From the NCBI RefSeq assembly GCF_000350225.1, contig NW_005179015.1, positions 186,001 through 250,000 on the forward strand: DNA of 64,000 nucleotides, given 5' to 3'. The stretch's first letter is position 1. Every line of letters starts with the position of its first letter. Shown in pieces: positions 46,856-56,279 of the stretch. Origin of the DNA: Chondrus crispus. Lineage: Eukaryota; Rhodophyta; Florideophyceae; Gigartinales; Gigartinaceae. The translations under genes and the position numbers were made by a program. The notes beneath the pieces are model-generated. The model ran no database searches, was not told where the DNA came from, and worked only from the letters and a program-made list of their open reading frames with translations.

Positions 46856-47482
46856 ACACTTGACTACACCTCCATAGAGATATTGTTGATGGTAATCGTG
46901 AGGTCAGGCTGTATCGAGCAAGGTTACAGATTAAACATAGCACAGCACGATTTAGTGATGAATGAGGGTTTCCATTTTATTTCCCGGCGCACAGCTGTGT
47001 GAACTAGGACCGATTGTACTCGAGTACTCGTTGTCAATCAAGAACGATAAATGATGTATGGGGAATTGGTAGGGGTCGGACTGAGGGTGAGACAGAAGTG
47101 GGATGGTTAAATATGGACAGCTCTCACGCGGTATCGCTCGACCATCTCTGTAAATCAAGACCGTGTTCTACATCGAGTGCCAGCTTCGCAGCGCCGAAGA
47201 CAGATTAGGGAAGTGCGTGTGGAAGGACGTAGATCATGGAAATACATTGACCGAAACTCATGAGTCACCCGTGTAAAAGGCTCTCACTAAGTTCAAGAAA
47301 TATGAACTGGAAGACAAGACTGGGCATCTTAATCGTGAACGGAGGCCCTCCCCTTAATTCCAAAGCTCGCATGTGGTGTGCAACTGATGACATTTGATGC
47401 ATACCGCATTCTGCCAAACATCTACCTTACAACTCAACTCGTCTCTTCTTCCTAAACCAAAACCTTCCGCTTCTACTCACAC
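46856..47482. other. No gene seen
   Basis: AT-richer, non-coding DNA between the last coding trace of the MULE and the solo LTR. No repeats or signals were recognised. Confidence 0.45.
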
Positions 47483-48072
47483 TGTGGTAGAACTACCTTC
47501 GTCCCGACCACTCAGAAAGGAGGGCAGTCAGAGGTAAGGGAGCGCGCGATGCTGGGCATCCACGCGCGAACGCAAACCGTACGGATGGACTCGAAAAGAG
47601 GGAAGCCTTACGTGGCCGGTGATGCGAAGCCGGTCGGTGGTGTTATAGCCGGACGGCTGGTCACGGGTTTGAAGCCTGAGCTAAAGGAAAACTGGAACGG
47701 TGTTAGCACCTAACCGTAAAGGGAAGGGAGGCGACTCTGCCTCCTCTTTACTCGGACGGGGCAGGTGCCCCCGGTCTAAACCCCTAAATGGGACGCCGGG
47801 AAACCTATCCCGCTATAGCAGCTGTTACTTACTGTATACCAGCTATTGTACACAATAAATAAATTTGTGCCATTAAGTACTAATTACTACCTATAACTGT
47901 ACGGATTACACACGTGTGCCCGTGGCCACAACAGCGGTCGTAGCACGTGTGACCTGCCGGGTACTACTGTACTCCGCGACGGGCGCGTGTACGCCCGCTC
48001 GCTACAGTAGCACCCGCTCTCCCGTCCGTTTCACATCTCCCCGGGGTGGTCGTGGTACGCAATTGTACCACA
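47483..48072. mobile_element. Solo LTR (family C) in the MULE
   Basis: This 590-bp fossil has TGTGGTA...TACCACA ends and a CACAC duplication at 47478-47482 and 48073-48077. It has no coding content. It has inserted into a CT-rich minisatellite: CTTCCGCTTCT occurs just outside both ends. Confidence 0.8.
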
Positions 48073-48250
48073 CACACAACCTTCCGCTTCTCTCGTCACA
48101 AACTCCCACTCATCTGCCCCACACAACCTCACGCTCACCTGCTCCAAACAACCTCCCACTCACCTGTCCCACATTACAATCCCTCAGGTCCCCTTCAACT
48201 ACCTCAGACACAACCCCGCGCTCATGTGCCCCAGAAAACGTCCCCCACGC
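48073..48250. repeat. Degenerate CT/CA minisatellite
   Basis: The roughly 25-bp unit CACAACCTCCCACTCACCTGCCC is repeated about four to five times with drift. One partial unit lies on the other side of the solo LTR (47460-47482). Confidence 0.55.
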
Positions 48251-48744
48251 AAGCTCTTCCTCTGCATCCCCTCACCTGCATTAACGGCCTTCTTGCGCTC
48301 GCCGGCAACGCCTCCTACGTCACCCCAATCCAAATCCTTGCTTCTCTCCGCTTTTCCAACGCAGCTTGTGCCCTCGACCGTTACGCCCTCGGTGGTGGCG
48401 CACCGCCGCAGCATGAGCCCCCTGACAACCTACGTCACCCCTCCTCCTTCTGGGACAGAAGAACGGGCATCTTCCCTCCAATCGAAATATGTATGACCCG
48501 TGGTCCGTCCCAATCCACCTCGCCACCACAACAACAAAAGGGCCGGCGTCTCGTCCGCAAACGGAGTCTCTCTCCTTAATAAAGTTTCCAGGACGAAGGC
48601 GACGCGGACGAGGCACTGCCGGCCGGGAAGGAGGTCATCGAGAGCGGTCCGCAGCGAGGAAAAGGAGCAGGGGGATTGCATATAAAAACGGCGGCGAGGG
48701 AAAGGAGCAGGGAGGTTGCCGATAAAAGTGGCGGCGACGGCGGC
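48251..48744. other. Weakly coding-like stretch
   Basis: The frame ending at 48579 (plus) is open across the minisatellite and then reads LLALAGNASYVTPIQILASL with some protein character. Nothing is recognised. It adjoins the right MULE repeat and may be part of that element's 3' coding region. Confidence 0.3.
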
Positions 48745-49156
48745 GGCGGGGACTGTGGGGACGGGGGACGGCAGATACAGTGAGGGGACGGGACGGAGCG
48801 GGTGGGGCTGTGATAGGGTGAGAATCTGGTGCGCGCCTTTTTTGAAAAAGGGCGCGCACTGCTGTTGCAGGATTGTTACGCCCCTGTGTCACAGCTTACA
48901 ACAGGGATGACTCGAGGGTTGATGGCATAAAGATAAAAAATAGCGACTTTCTCAGGACAGCTCAGCACTAAATAGGGGACGACGGTCGGCTATTGGTCGG
49001 ATGGTATCATTATCATACTCCAGACCTTGATATGAGAAATAGAGGGCGAGCCAATCAACGGCCGTAAAAAGGGGGGGCGAGCCGTTCATAGACTGCCAAA
49101 TGTTCGAAATGCATCGTGTTGCGCAACCTCACATGACTCGTGTAGTAGAAGTCCCC
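48745..49156 (-). repeat. Right terminal inverted repeat of the MULE
   Basis: This is the uninterrupted reverse-complement partner of 39595-39691 plus 40635-40960. It preserves the empty site of the 938-bp insertion as CTTTTTACGGCCG on the minus strand. Confidence 0.75.
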
Positions 49157-49531
49157 GTAAAAATGCTTTGATTTCGAAAACAACAGCTTCTGTGAAAGAA
49201 TTCACCATAACTGCTCCCCACGCCTAATGTACATAGCAATCTATCATAACACTACAGTAGTGCTGGTCGGCCTGCACTGTAACGCTTTCAGCCGTCGGGG
49301 CTGTCAGTAAACTTGTGCGTCGCGTATAGTTGTTGTCAACAAAGACGTAAGGTATCCCCCCTAGGGGCCTTCAATTTAGATTAGATCAGGATGGGATCAG
49401 CCACTGTAGAGACCGACGCTCTACAGTGCTACTACGTGTGTCACCGTGTACCCCACGTGTTCGGGGGCGAGCGCACACACGTACAAACGTGTGCTACACG
49501 TGTATGAGGCGTGCATACCCACGTACGTAGC
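49157..49531. other. Non-coding; possible LTR-A fragment
   Basis: No gene is seen. The text AATTTAGATTAGATCAG...CACTGTAGAGACCGACGCTCTACAGTGC (about 49370-49430) resembles the start of LTR family A (ATTTAGATTACATCAG...). It is too diverged to call its ends. The Harbinger element C follows directly. Confidence 0.4.
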
Positions 49532-49910
49532 TAAGAGTGACCCCACCGCGGACGAAAAACCTTGCCCAATTTTCCAACCACCAAATTTTAGACCATTGGG
49601 CATGATTTGCATACCCCACCGCGCCTCCACCGTCCCTAACGTTTGGAAATTGCGTAAGATTCTCGCCCAAACCAAAAATGCTTGGGCAAGTTTTTTGACC
49701 AAACCCCATTTGGGCAAGAATGTTCCTAGAAAACAGTATACAAATTTAACAGATTTTCATCGTGCTGACACTTCTACCATAAAGGACGTCCCCTTTTAGT
49801 AGAACTGTCAGCCCGTACGGACTGCCTGCCCAGACACTTGGCTGTGGACGCCAGAGCGCAGTCGCAGATTGCGCTTTTCTCTCTTCAGGGCAATCTTGCC
49901 CGAGCGTCAA

Positions 49911-51140
49911 ATGGCGAAAGCATCTGCCGGTGTCAGTGTCCAAGCGCCCAGGGCACGAGGGAAGGGTAAGGCTCTGGCATAGTTTAGCGCGGAAAATCTT
50001 GGACTCTGCGTTGCGGAGAATTTGGTCTCAATGGGCAACGAGAGAGGCGCCTCTATGACAGCCGCTGCGTATGGACGGCGGATCCAGGCCCCTTTTGCAA
50101 GGTCTAAGCCATCCGATGCGTGCCCCGTGTTCAATACCGGATGCCCGCGCGACGCTCGACACAGGGTTGTACGCTCACTGCAAACCTGCCAAAAACAGTT
50201 CTCCAAAATCAAGACAGCCTGCGTGCTGTTTGACAGCCTCATGCGGAGACTAGAGGGAATGAATCTCACGGGAGGCCCCACAAGGGAAGATCTCACTCGA
50301 TGTGCAACGTTCGCGTACAACGAAAACAAAGACCGAAGTGCTACAGCAGCAGTAATGTCACAGGTTTACGTCCTGCTACGAACCCCAAATTACCGTATCG
50401 GGAGGCCACTTCCCATTCTCGAGTGCTATGCGAGGATGAAAGCAGACCATTTTCTTGTACTGGACGGTGGAGGGGACGACATGGTTGGGCATTCCACTTC
50501 TGGACCAAGCGCCGACGTCACTTTTGAGGACGGTGAATTATGTGCTCAAGATGTTGTGGACAACAAAGATGCTGGAATTAGAGCTGTTGCACATAGTGAC
50601 GCTGATGGTTTTTCTACTGCAAAACGCGGCCAGCTTGAAAGACCGCAGGGCAATAGGTGAGCCAAGAGATCCAAAAGAGCTTCTCAGAAGGGTAACGGGA
50701 GCCCCAAGGAAGACTCTGATACCAAAGCAATGATGCAAGTTGCGGAGTCAGGCCCGAAGTTTTCTGATATCTACAAAACAACGCAACAGCGTAACGAACA
50801 CCTCGCCAGTGGTGATCTCGCTCGAAAGGAGAGACAGCTGGAATTTGACAAAATGAAAACACTCCTCTCACTTCAGGACAGCCTTTCAGCTGTGCAAGAA
50901 AGCGAGATTGCATCTCGACTGTTCAACAGTCTTCAGGATTGCAGGGCAGAAATTTTGGACGGGAATGCTAACCAAGACCTGCTTTCTGACAGTCAGAGGG
51001 GAGGAAACCTGAGCGGATTGTTTCGTGATGACCTCCACGATGATGATCCTGAGAAGCCAATCGACAGCGGTTCAGATGTGAAGCAACATATCATGATAAC
51101 CTTACATCCTCATTTTCTTTCTGAACGTGTCACATTCTAA
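49911..51140 (+). pseudogene. Harbinger SANT/Myb-like DNA-binding protein
   Basis: The second protein of PIF/Harbinger elements helps the transposase reach the nucleus and the element ends. From the ATG at 49911 one frame runs 409 codons with only two stops. The TAG at 49980-49982 stands where the SANT domain usually has Trp (TGG), and the TGA is at 50658-50660. Motifs include FSAENLGLCVAENLVSMGNE, a three-helix pattern with TREDLTRCATFAYNE, and VYVLLRTPNYRIG (the usual cW.iLr..pKW helix). Then come RPQGN and AKRSKR (the RPIGNKRAK-like box of this family) and a C-terminal coiled coil (LARKERQLEFDKMKTLLSLQ). Confidence 0.65.
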
Positions 51141-51600
51141 ACAATGCAACGCTTGATCTCACCCATCTTCCGACGCACGTCCTTTTTTCTGTCTTTGTTA
51201 AAAATCAGTTTCCTCTCAAGGCGTTTGTCGGGCTCCCACTGTTTCACGTGCAAAGAAAGCAACAGAGGACGACGGCACCGAATGCCTTGCTCATGCTTAG
51301 GGAGAGGCTGGTTCGGTGTGGAGGGGATGAAGTTGGTGGGGCGAGATGAGATGGTTATGGGGAGGCGATGAGATGGATGAGACGGGCAGCGGCGCCTGCC
51401 TTTAAGATGTTCGGAGGAGGGGGGGAAAGGGTTGGTTTGCTACTGTGCAAAGATGCAAGGTTCTTGCTTTAGGCGGGAGATGGAAGATGTAAGATTGGAG
51501 TGGGGCTGCAAAGACGTGTGGATGAATTTTTGCCGCCGTACGGAAAACGACGCGCGGATCCCCCGACCATTGTGGGGCATGAGCATGGGCATGGGCATTG
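51141..51600. other. Passenger DNA of Harbinger C, left part
   Basis: No gene is recognised. It is G-rich on the plus strand, with GATGAGATGG-type repeats (51340-51380) and GGGCATGGGCATTG just before the solo LTR. It lies between the two convergent Harbinger genes. Confidence 0.4.
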
Positions 51601-52537
51601 TGTAGTGCAATGCGCCTGTCAGGCAGAGACAAAGGTCCGACGGTCCTACACAAACAACAACAACAAAAACAACAACTGCCAACGGCACAGCGCTACGGAG
51701 TGTTCGAAGCTCCCTGTCCTCTTTAAGCGGGTTTGCGGCCCGCAGTAGCTCGGATCCCTGATACGGGGGCAAAGAGAAGGGCCCAGCCCGGGATCGGCAA
51801 ATGGTGGTAGAGTTTTGTAAAGGCAACTGCTCGATGAGTTCGGAGGGGTGCCTAGGTAAACCTGGTCCGATGGGTCGTAAATCCAATGCTCGTAGAGGGC
51901 CTTGTACACCTTATTCCCTTGATAAGGTCTTCGACGGGGACGTCGCAACGTAGCCCGTCGGGAAAGAAGAAAACGTAGCAGCGCTACACCGTCGTACTGC
52001 CCGATGGCAAAGACCAACACCGGATCGGTCGCAACCGGATTCCGATGGAACCAACTCTGAAGAAAGCACCACTGGTGCACCAACACGGAAGCCCGATGGC
52101 TAATGACGTCACGTTGCGGATCGCAATCCTACAAGGTGGGAACAACTCAAGATTAAGGGAAATTAGGATAGGGAAATAAAGGAAAATTGATAAGGAAAAA
52201 AGGGAACCCCCGAGCGCAAGGGACACCGTAGGCTAGAGTAGAAGGGAATGTCTTGTAAAAGACAGACTTCGACCAAGGCGATACCAAACTCTGGCAACTC
52301 GGGTTAGCTTTACTGACTCGTGAGTCAGAGGGCTAAGGTATATATCGCCCCGCCGGAGCCACTACAGTAGCTCTCGGCGCTAGATCCTAAATCTAATCTC
52401 ATGTTAGATAATTAATTTGTAACTAAAGTAAATTAATTAATTAAAACAATAGTGTAAAATGAATCACACTTAAGTCCCCCAATCTGGACTACAGTACCCC
52501 CCTGATATCCCTTTCCCAGGCCGGGTATTGCACTACA
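51601..52537 (-). mobile_element. Solo LTR of the giant gypsy family (B), reversed
   Basis: The 937-bp fossil has TGTAGTGCAAT...ATTGCACTACA ends and a CATTG duplication (51596-51600, 52538-52542). Read on the minus strand it follows 5425-6393 throughout, with more differences than those two LTRs show between themselves, so it is an older or different lineage. No internal region remains. Confidence 0.92.
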
Positions 52538-52542
52538 CATTG

Positions 52543-53995
52543 TATGTAGCGGGGCAATGACGACTTGTGTCGGTCGCTGCGGGAAAGGAGGTTGGAAAGA
52601 TAGTAGGGGAGTGTGCGTGTGTGTGTATTTTGATAGAGTGATATGTGGGCGCAGTGGGCAGCGTGCGGAGCGAAGGCCTGTGCAGAAGGCTTTTTGTGTG
52701 TGTGCGCGTTTTTCGTCAAGGTATATATTGTGCATGCGGTCGTTCGGGAACGGGAGGCAGCAATGAAGCTACGTACAAGACATACGTATGTGACGTAATG
52801 GCTCTTTCGTGGCACATGAGCGGACAAGGCGGACTGGGTGTTTCCGAAGGTCGGCGAGGGTTCCAACTCGTACTTGTCGCTCGACGTGGCGCATATGCGA
52901 GGCTTCCCGTCGCGGGGGGGGGGGGGGGCGGGCCGGCGACTGTACAGCCCTGGCAGGGCTTGGAAATCCCGCTTGTGCATCCTTCGCCCGGAAGAGCTGA
53001 GATGGCACCCCCGCGCCGCCGCCGCCCCAGACCCACTCGTGTTAGGCGACGCCGGCCCGGCTCAGTTCCTCGTCATGTTTACAGGCTGCGCGGATTGTGT
53101 GCTATTTGATGAATTGTTTGTGTGTGTGTATGTGTTTGTGTATTTGTTTTTGTGTATGTGCTTTTGTGTATGTGCTTGTGTGTGTTTGTGTGTGTGTATG
53201 GGGGGAAGGAAGGCAGATTGAAAAAGGGACGGCCACATGTACGGTACATGCGCCGGTGCCTGGCGGAGCGTGGATGTACGCTGTAATCTGGGAGCTCAGA
53301 CTAGCGGGGCCTCTGCTCGGCGTCGAGGCTGCGCGGTCGAAGCGGTAGCCATGCTGCGAAGGGGTACCAATGCTGGGGAGCGGGTGGGTGGTGTTGGAGA
53401 GGGGCGGGCGGGGCGTCTACGCCGCATGCATTCGAATAGGCGATGGGGCGCGGCGGCTGGGCAGGGGCGGTTGGCGCCGGATGCGGCTCTCGGATCGGCG
53501 GGCAGCGAGGGGCTTGGGCGGAGAGCGGAGTGGTGTGCTGGAAAGGGCGGAGCAATCCCCGCCCTGCATACCTTGCAAATTGCAACCTCTACCAGGCAGC
53601 CCTCCGGACCTCCCACTTTCTCGCGCAACGCACCCGCCGACCACCATGGGCCTCTGGCGGACATCCAAGCCTCCACTGCCAGTCCCGCCGACCATACTCG
53701 AGCTGTACCTGTCGCATCGGAGGACGCGCCGAAGCCTTCGACCTTCGCCGAGCGCCGCGTCGCTCTGCCGGCCCCAAGCCCGACACAAGCCCTGGCCAAG
53801 ATGCTGTACTTGTCGTGCGACCCAGCGATGCGCGTGTGGCTAAGGACGACCCGCTCGAACATGCCACTGGTGCCAGAGGGCGTGCGCATGGGGGCCTTTG
53901 GCGTGGGCCCGGCCGTGCACGCGGTCCCGTCGCTGCGAATAGGCGACCTAGTCACAATGACGGTGCTTGACCAAATCTATATGCAACACATCAGA
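52543..53995. other. GC-rich passenger DNA of Harbinger C, right part
   Basis: Several overlapping long frames on both strands reflect GC bias. The most protein-like are 52838-53221 (plus), with RAWKSRLCILRPEELRWHP, which faintly recalls a PH-domain strand pair, and the end of the frame 53237-54064 (LAKMLYLSCDPAMRVWLRTTRSN). It is host-like in composition, as in the 13.9-14.5 kb fragment, and it contains a G run (52915-52930) and a GT-rich microsatellite. It is possibly a captured host-gene fragment, but no family is established. Confidence 0.35.
53106..53207. repeat. GT-rich microsatellite
   Basis: An irregular (TGTGTGTATGTGTTTGTG)-type run on the plus strand, about 100 bp long, within the GC-rich passenger DNA. 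Confidence 0.85.
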
Positions 53996-54038
53996 AGTAT
54001 AAGGGCAGATGTACAGGCAAAAATGTCTGCACATTTTA

Positions 54039-55440
54039 CTAGCTCTCGCTATCACCATCACTAGGGTGTACGCCTGTGTCGTTAGTAAAATCATCGCCAT
54101 TGATCTCGAGACACTGCCCACCCCTTTCTTGCCAGGTGTGGTTTACCAGGGCCTCTTTGAGTTGAAGATGCTGCTCCACATCTTCACATCCGTGAACAGA
54201 CTCTCTCCAAAATTCGGCAGCCTCTGCGCGGTCCGGCGTCCTACGGTTCAGATGTCCTTCAGTTGGCAATCGCGTCTCGTCCTCTGGTATGCGCGCTTTC
54301 TCAGTGTCAGAGAACAAATTTAGACGCTCTTCAACAATCAGATTGTGCATTATTACACAAGTAAGAACTATATTGGTCATATATGACTTGTGCCATAGTC
54401 TGCTTGGCCGGTACATGGTTTGCCACCATTTAAACAGGACACCGAATACCCTCTCCACAGCCTTTCGAGCTGCCTCTTGCTGATTTGCGAACATTGTATC
54501 CCTCTGCGACCGTGGATGAGTAAATGTTGACATAAAAAATCCATAGTGCGGATAGATCCTCTCTGCTAGAAAGTAATACCATGTTACCTTTACACCTGCA
54601 ACGTCAGTGTCTGGCCGCAAAGATGGCCACCTCCCTGGTCGAAAGTTTTTAAAGAGGGGAGAAGCGTTCATAATGTTGATGTCATTCTTCCCTCCTGATG
54701 CTCCAAAATTAACATGCCAAATGCACAGATAGTCATCGCATACTACTTCCATGCGGTAGCAGGGCTTTTTGTCTTATCTCTTCTACTGCCCCTGCCAAGC
54801 AACTGAACAAGAATCCCACGTCCAACTTGCGCAATCCCCGCATCCAATCGTCCCTCAGAAGCGCATCTCGGAGTACTCTTTCTCCATGGGAGCTATTTCT
54901 TCCGTACTTGGAAGTCGCAGATATTCTGAGCGTAGTCCTTTTACGATAGCCGCGGTGAAACGCATCTTATTTTCAAGTAAAGTAGACTCAGCCATACGCA
55001 AAGCAGGTACTTTGCTCTTCGCCCTACCTATTTGTGGGAGCATATGGAGGGCGGCGACCATCTTCTGGTCCGTCGTGGCACTAAACGTCCCCACTGCATC
55101 TGTATTCTCCAAAAACCCGATCAGTGGAGGTCAAAACAGCTCGCAGGCGCTCATACACTTCCATCGACACGCAATGTGTCTGCCGAAAATCAATTGCAGT
55201 AAACGTCGGTTCTCCGCCATCCGCCCACGCGAACCAGTCGGTATGAGTTCGCCTCTCATACCTGTCTCTGAAGCGTCTGCGATTTTCTCCCTTTCCAACT
55301 CTAGATCCTCCGTAAATGCCGCCAAATCGTGGCTTCATCGTCCTCTTCCGTGCCCACATTGCACCCGCGAGAGCTGCAGTAAACAGAGTAAACACGACAA
55401 ATGCGACGACTGCATCGTCCGAATCGGTACTAGCGTCCAT
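54039..55440 (-). pseudogene. Harbinger transposase of element C (plant-type)
   Basis: This is the element's DDE nuclease. The N-terminal part (from 55440) has a basic helix-rich region (YGGSRVGKGENRRRFRDRY; DFRQTHCVSMEVYERL). After a frameshift near 55100 the second frame gives SEYLRLPSTEE, then IGCGDCASWTWDSC (first catalytic D), VAWQGQ, IWHVNFGASGGKNDINIM, YYFLAERIYPHYGF and VERVFGVLFKWW (catalytic E). The usual second-D motif YLADGIYP reads FLAERIYP here, so D is replaced by E. Stops follow EMRF, AWQGQ and the next KR. It belongs to a different Harbinger lineage from copies A and B. Confidence 0.75.
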
Positions 55441-55882
55441 GGTGTCTCTGCGACGTATCGCTTGCGTTCACAGTACGTGTGAGGCGCGGCATTACACAGC
55501 ACCGCGACATTGTTCCCGCCATATGCGATAGATTCGGAATGCAGCGGTGGGGTCCAGTCCCATGACGACCCCTTGCCCAAGTCGTCGCTTGCCCAAGCAA
55601 TAGTCGAGCCAATTAAAATGTGCCAGCTGCCAACGTTTTGGAGTTTTGGGCGAGCCGCTGTGGGGTCACTCTAACCCTATGCTCCGGTTTGTGACGATTT
55701 CGGGCGTTACAATAGTTTGTGACGTTTTGGGACATTTTGCGGCGACTCATCCTCCACAGGTTGGACCAGTGCCATAAATAGGTGCAGTGTCCTTACACCA
55801 TCTCCAAATTCACACTCAAACTGTGATTGGTTTAAGAGATGAGGTACTGATTGTGACGGTGAGTTGAAGCGTGTCGCTCAAT

Positions 55883-55952
55883 CGAAAAGAGAGAATTTGA
55901 TCATTTTTGTGCGGTTGTAACCTCACAAAAATGATCAAATTCTCTCTTTTCG
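55883..55952. repeat. Perfect 29-bp inverted repeat (hairpin)
   Basis: The arms are 55883-55911 and 55924-55952, with a 12-base loop (CGGTTGTAACCT). They begin CGAAAAGAGAGAATTTGATC and match without a mismatch. It may be a foldback transposon relic, a processing hairpin, or part of the terminus of the piggyBac-like element. Confidence 0.9.
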
Positions 55953-56015
55953 TGATGCCTGTTTGAGACGTGAGAGGTGACTATCCCACACCAGGTCGCA
56001 TATCCCTACTATTCT

Positions 56016-56039
56016 CATTGCGCACTAAAGTGCGCAATG
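56016..56039. repeat. Palindrome 1 (CATTGCGCAC-TAAA-GTGCGCAATG)
   Basis: It has ten-base arms around TAAA. It is the first of four copies in 4.3 kb, 241 bases upstream of the gene's ATG. Confidence 0.9.
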
Positions 56040-56068
56040 GGTATTTTCACGACTTTTTGGCAAATGCC

Positions 56069-56092
56069 CCAATGCGCACTTAAGTGCGCAAT
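56069..56092. repeat. Palindrome 2 (central TTAA)
   Basis: The sequence reads TGCGCACTTAAGTGCGCA at 56073-56090, flanked by near-matching CAA/ATG bases. It is 53 bases from palindrome 1. Its centre is TTAA, the classical piggyBac target. Confidence 0.9.
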
Positions 56093-56279
56093 GGAGGCTA
56101 AAATAAGGAGATATTTGACGGCAGATTGTCTTCAAATTGTATGGATGCGTGGAGTTTAAACTAAATGATTGATATGTGCCATCCAATACGATCACGCAGC
56201 AACTTCAACTTTTAAAATCGGCCAACTGGTTGCGTGTCAACCGCCGGCGGCGAGAGTATCGATCCGGAGCCTCGGAAAC

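Larger units (their letters stand above)
39595..49156. mobile_element. Mutator-like element with Ulp1 protease and long TIRs
   Basis: A block near the left end (39595-39691 continued at 40635-40960) recurs in reverse complement at 48745-49156 with about 80-90 percent identity by eye. Shared text includes GAGGTTGCGCAACACG, TTTGGCAGTCTATGAA and ATTTCTCATATCAAGGTCTG. Between them lie an Ulp1-like protease relic, acidic linker frames and a MULE-type transposase relic. Ulp1-bearing MULEs with long TIRs are known from plants. I could not define the outermost base or the expected 8-11 bp target duplication. Two LTR-like insertions enlarge the element to 9.6 kb. Confidence 0.65.
49535..55671. mobile_element. 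Harbinger element C, both ends visible
   Basis: It begins GAGTGACCCCACCGCGG and ends with the inverse of GAGTGACCCCACAGCGG. The 3-bp duplication TAA lies at 49532-49534 and 55672-55674, the size and type (TWA) typical of PIF/Harbinger insertions. CTTGCCCAA/TTGGGCAAG boxes are repeated near both ends (49550-49730 and 55569-55650) and are likely transposase-binding sites. It carries a SANT/Myb-like gene (plus) and a transposase gene (minus) that converge on a GC-rich middle. It is 6.1 kb long, including a 937-bp solo LTR. Confidence 0.85.
55675..56279. promoter_or_regulatory. Upstream region of the piggyBac-nuclease gene
   Basis: No gene is seen. It contains a short direct repeat (GTTTGTGACG at 55689 and 55711), a TATA-like CCATAAATAGG near 55772, a perfect 29-bp hairpin and two palindromes. 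An in-frame open stretch starts at 56169, but the ATG at 56280 is the better start because the family-like and RG-box sequence begins there. No TTAA-flanked terminus of the kind expected for piggyBac could be fixed. The centre of the second palindrome is TTAA. Confidence 0.5.

Noticed and set aside
53237-54064. Long GC-rich frames on both strands
   Set aside because: Several frames are open at once because of base composition. No single one has a convincing domain, so I list only the region.
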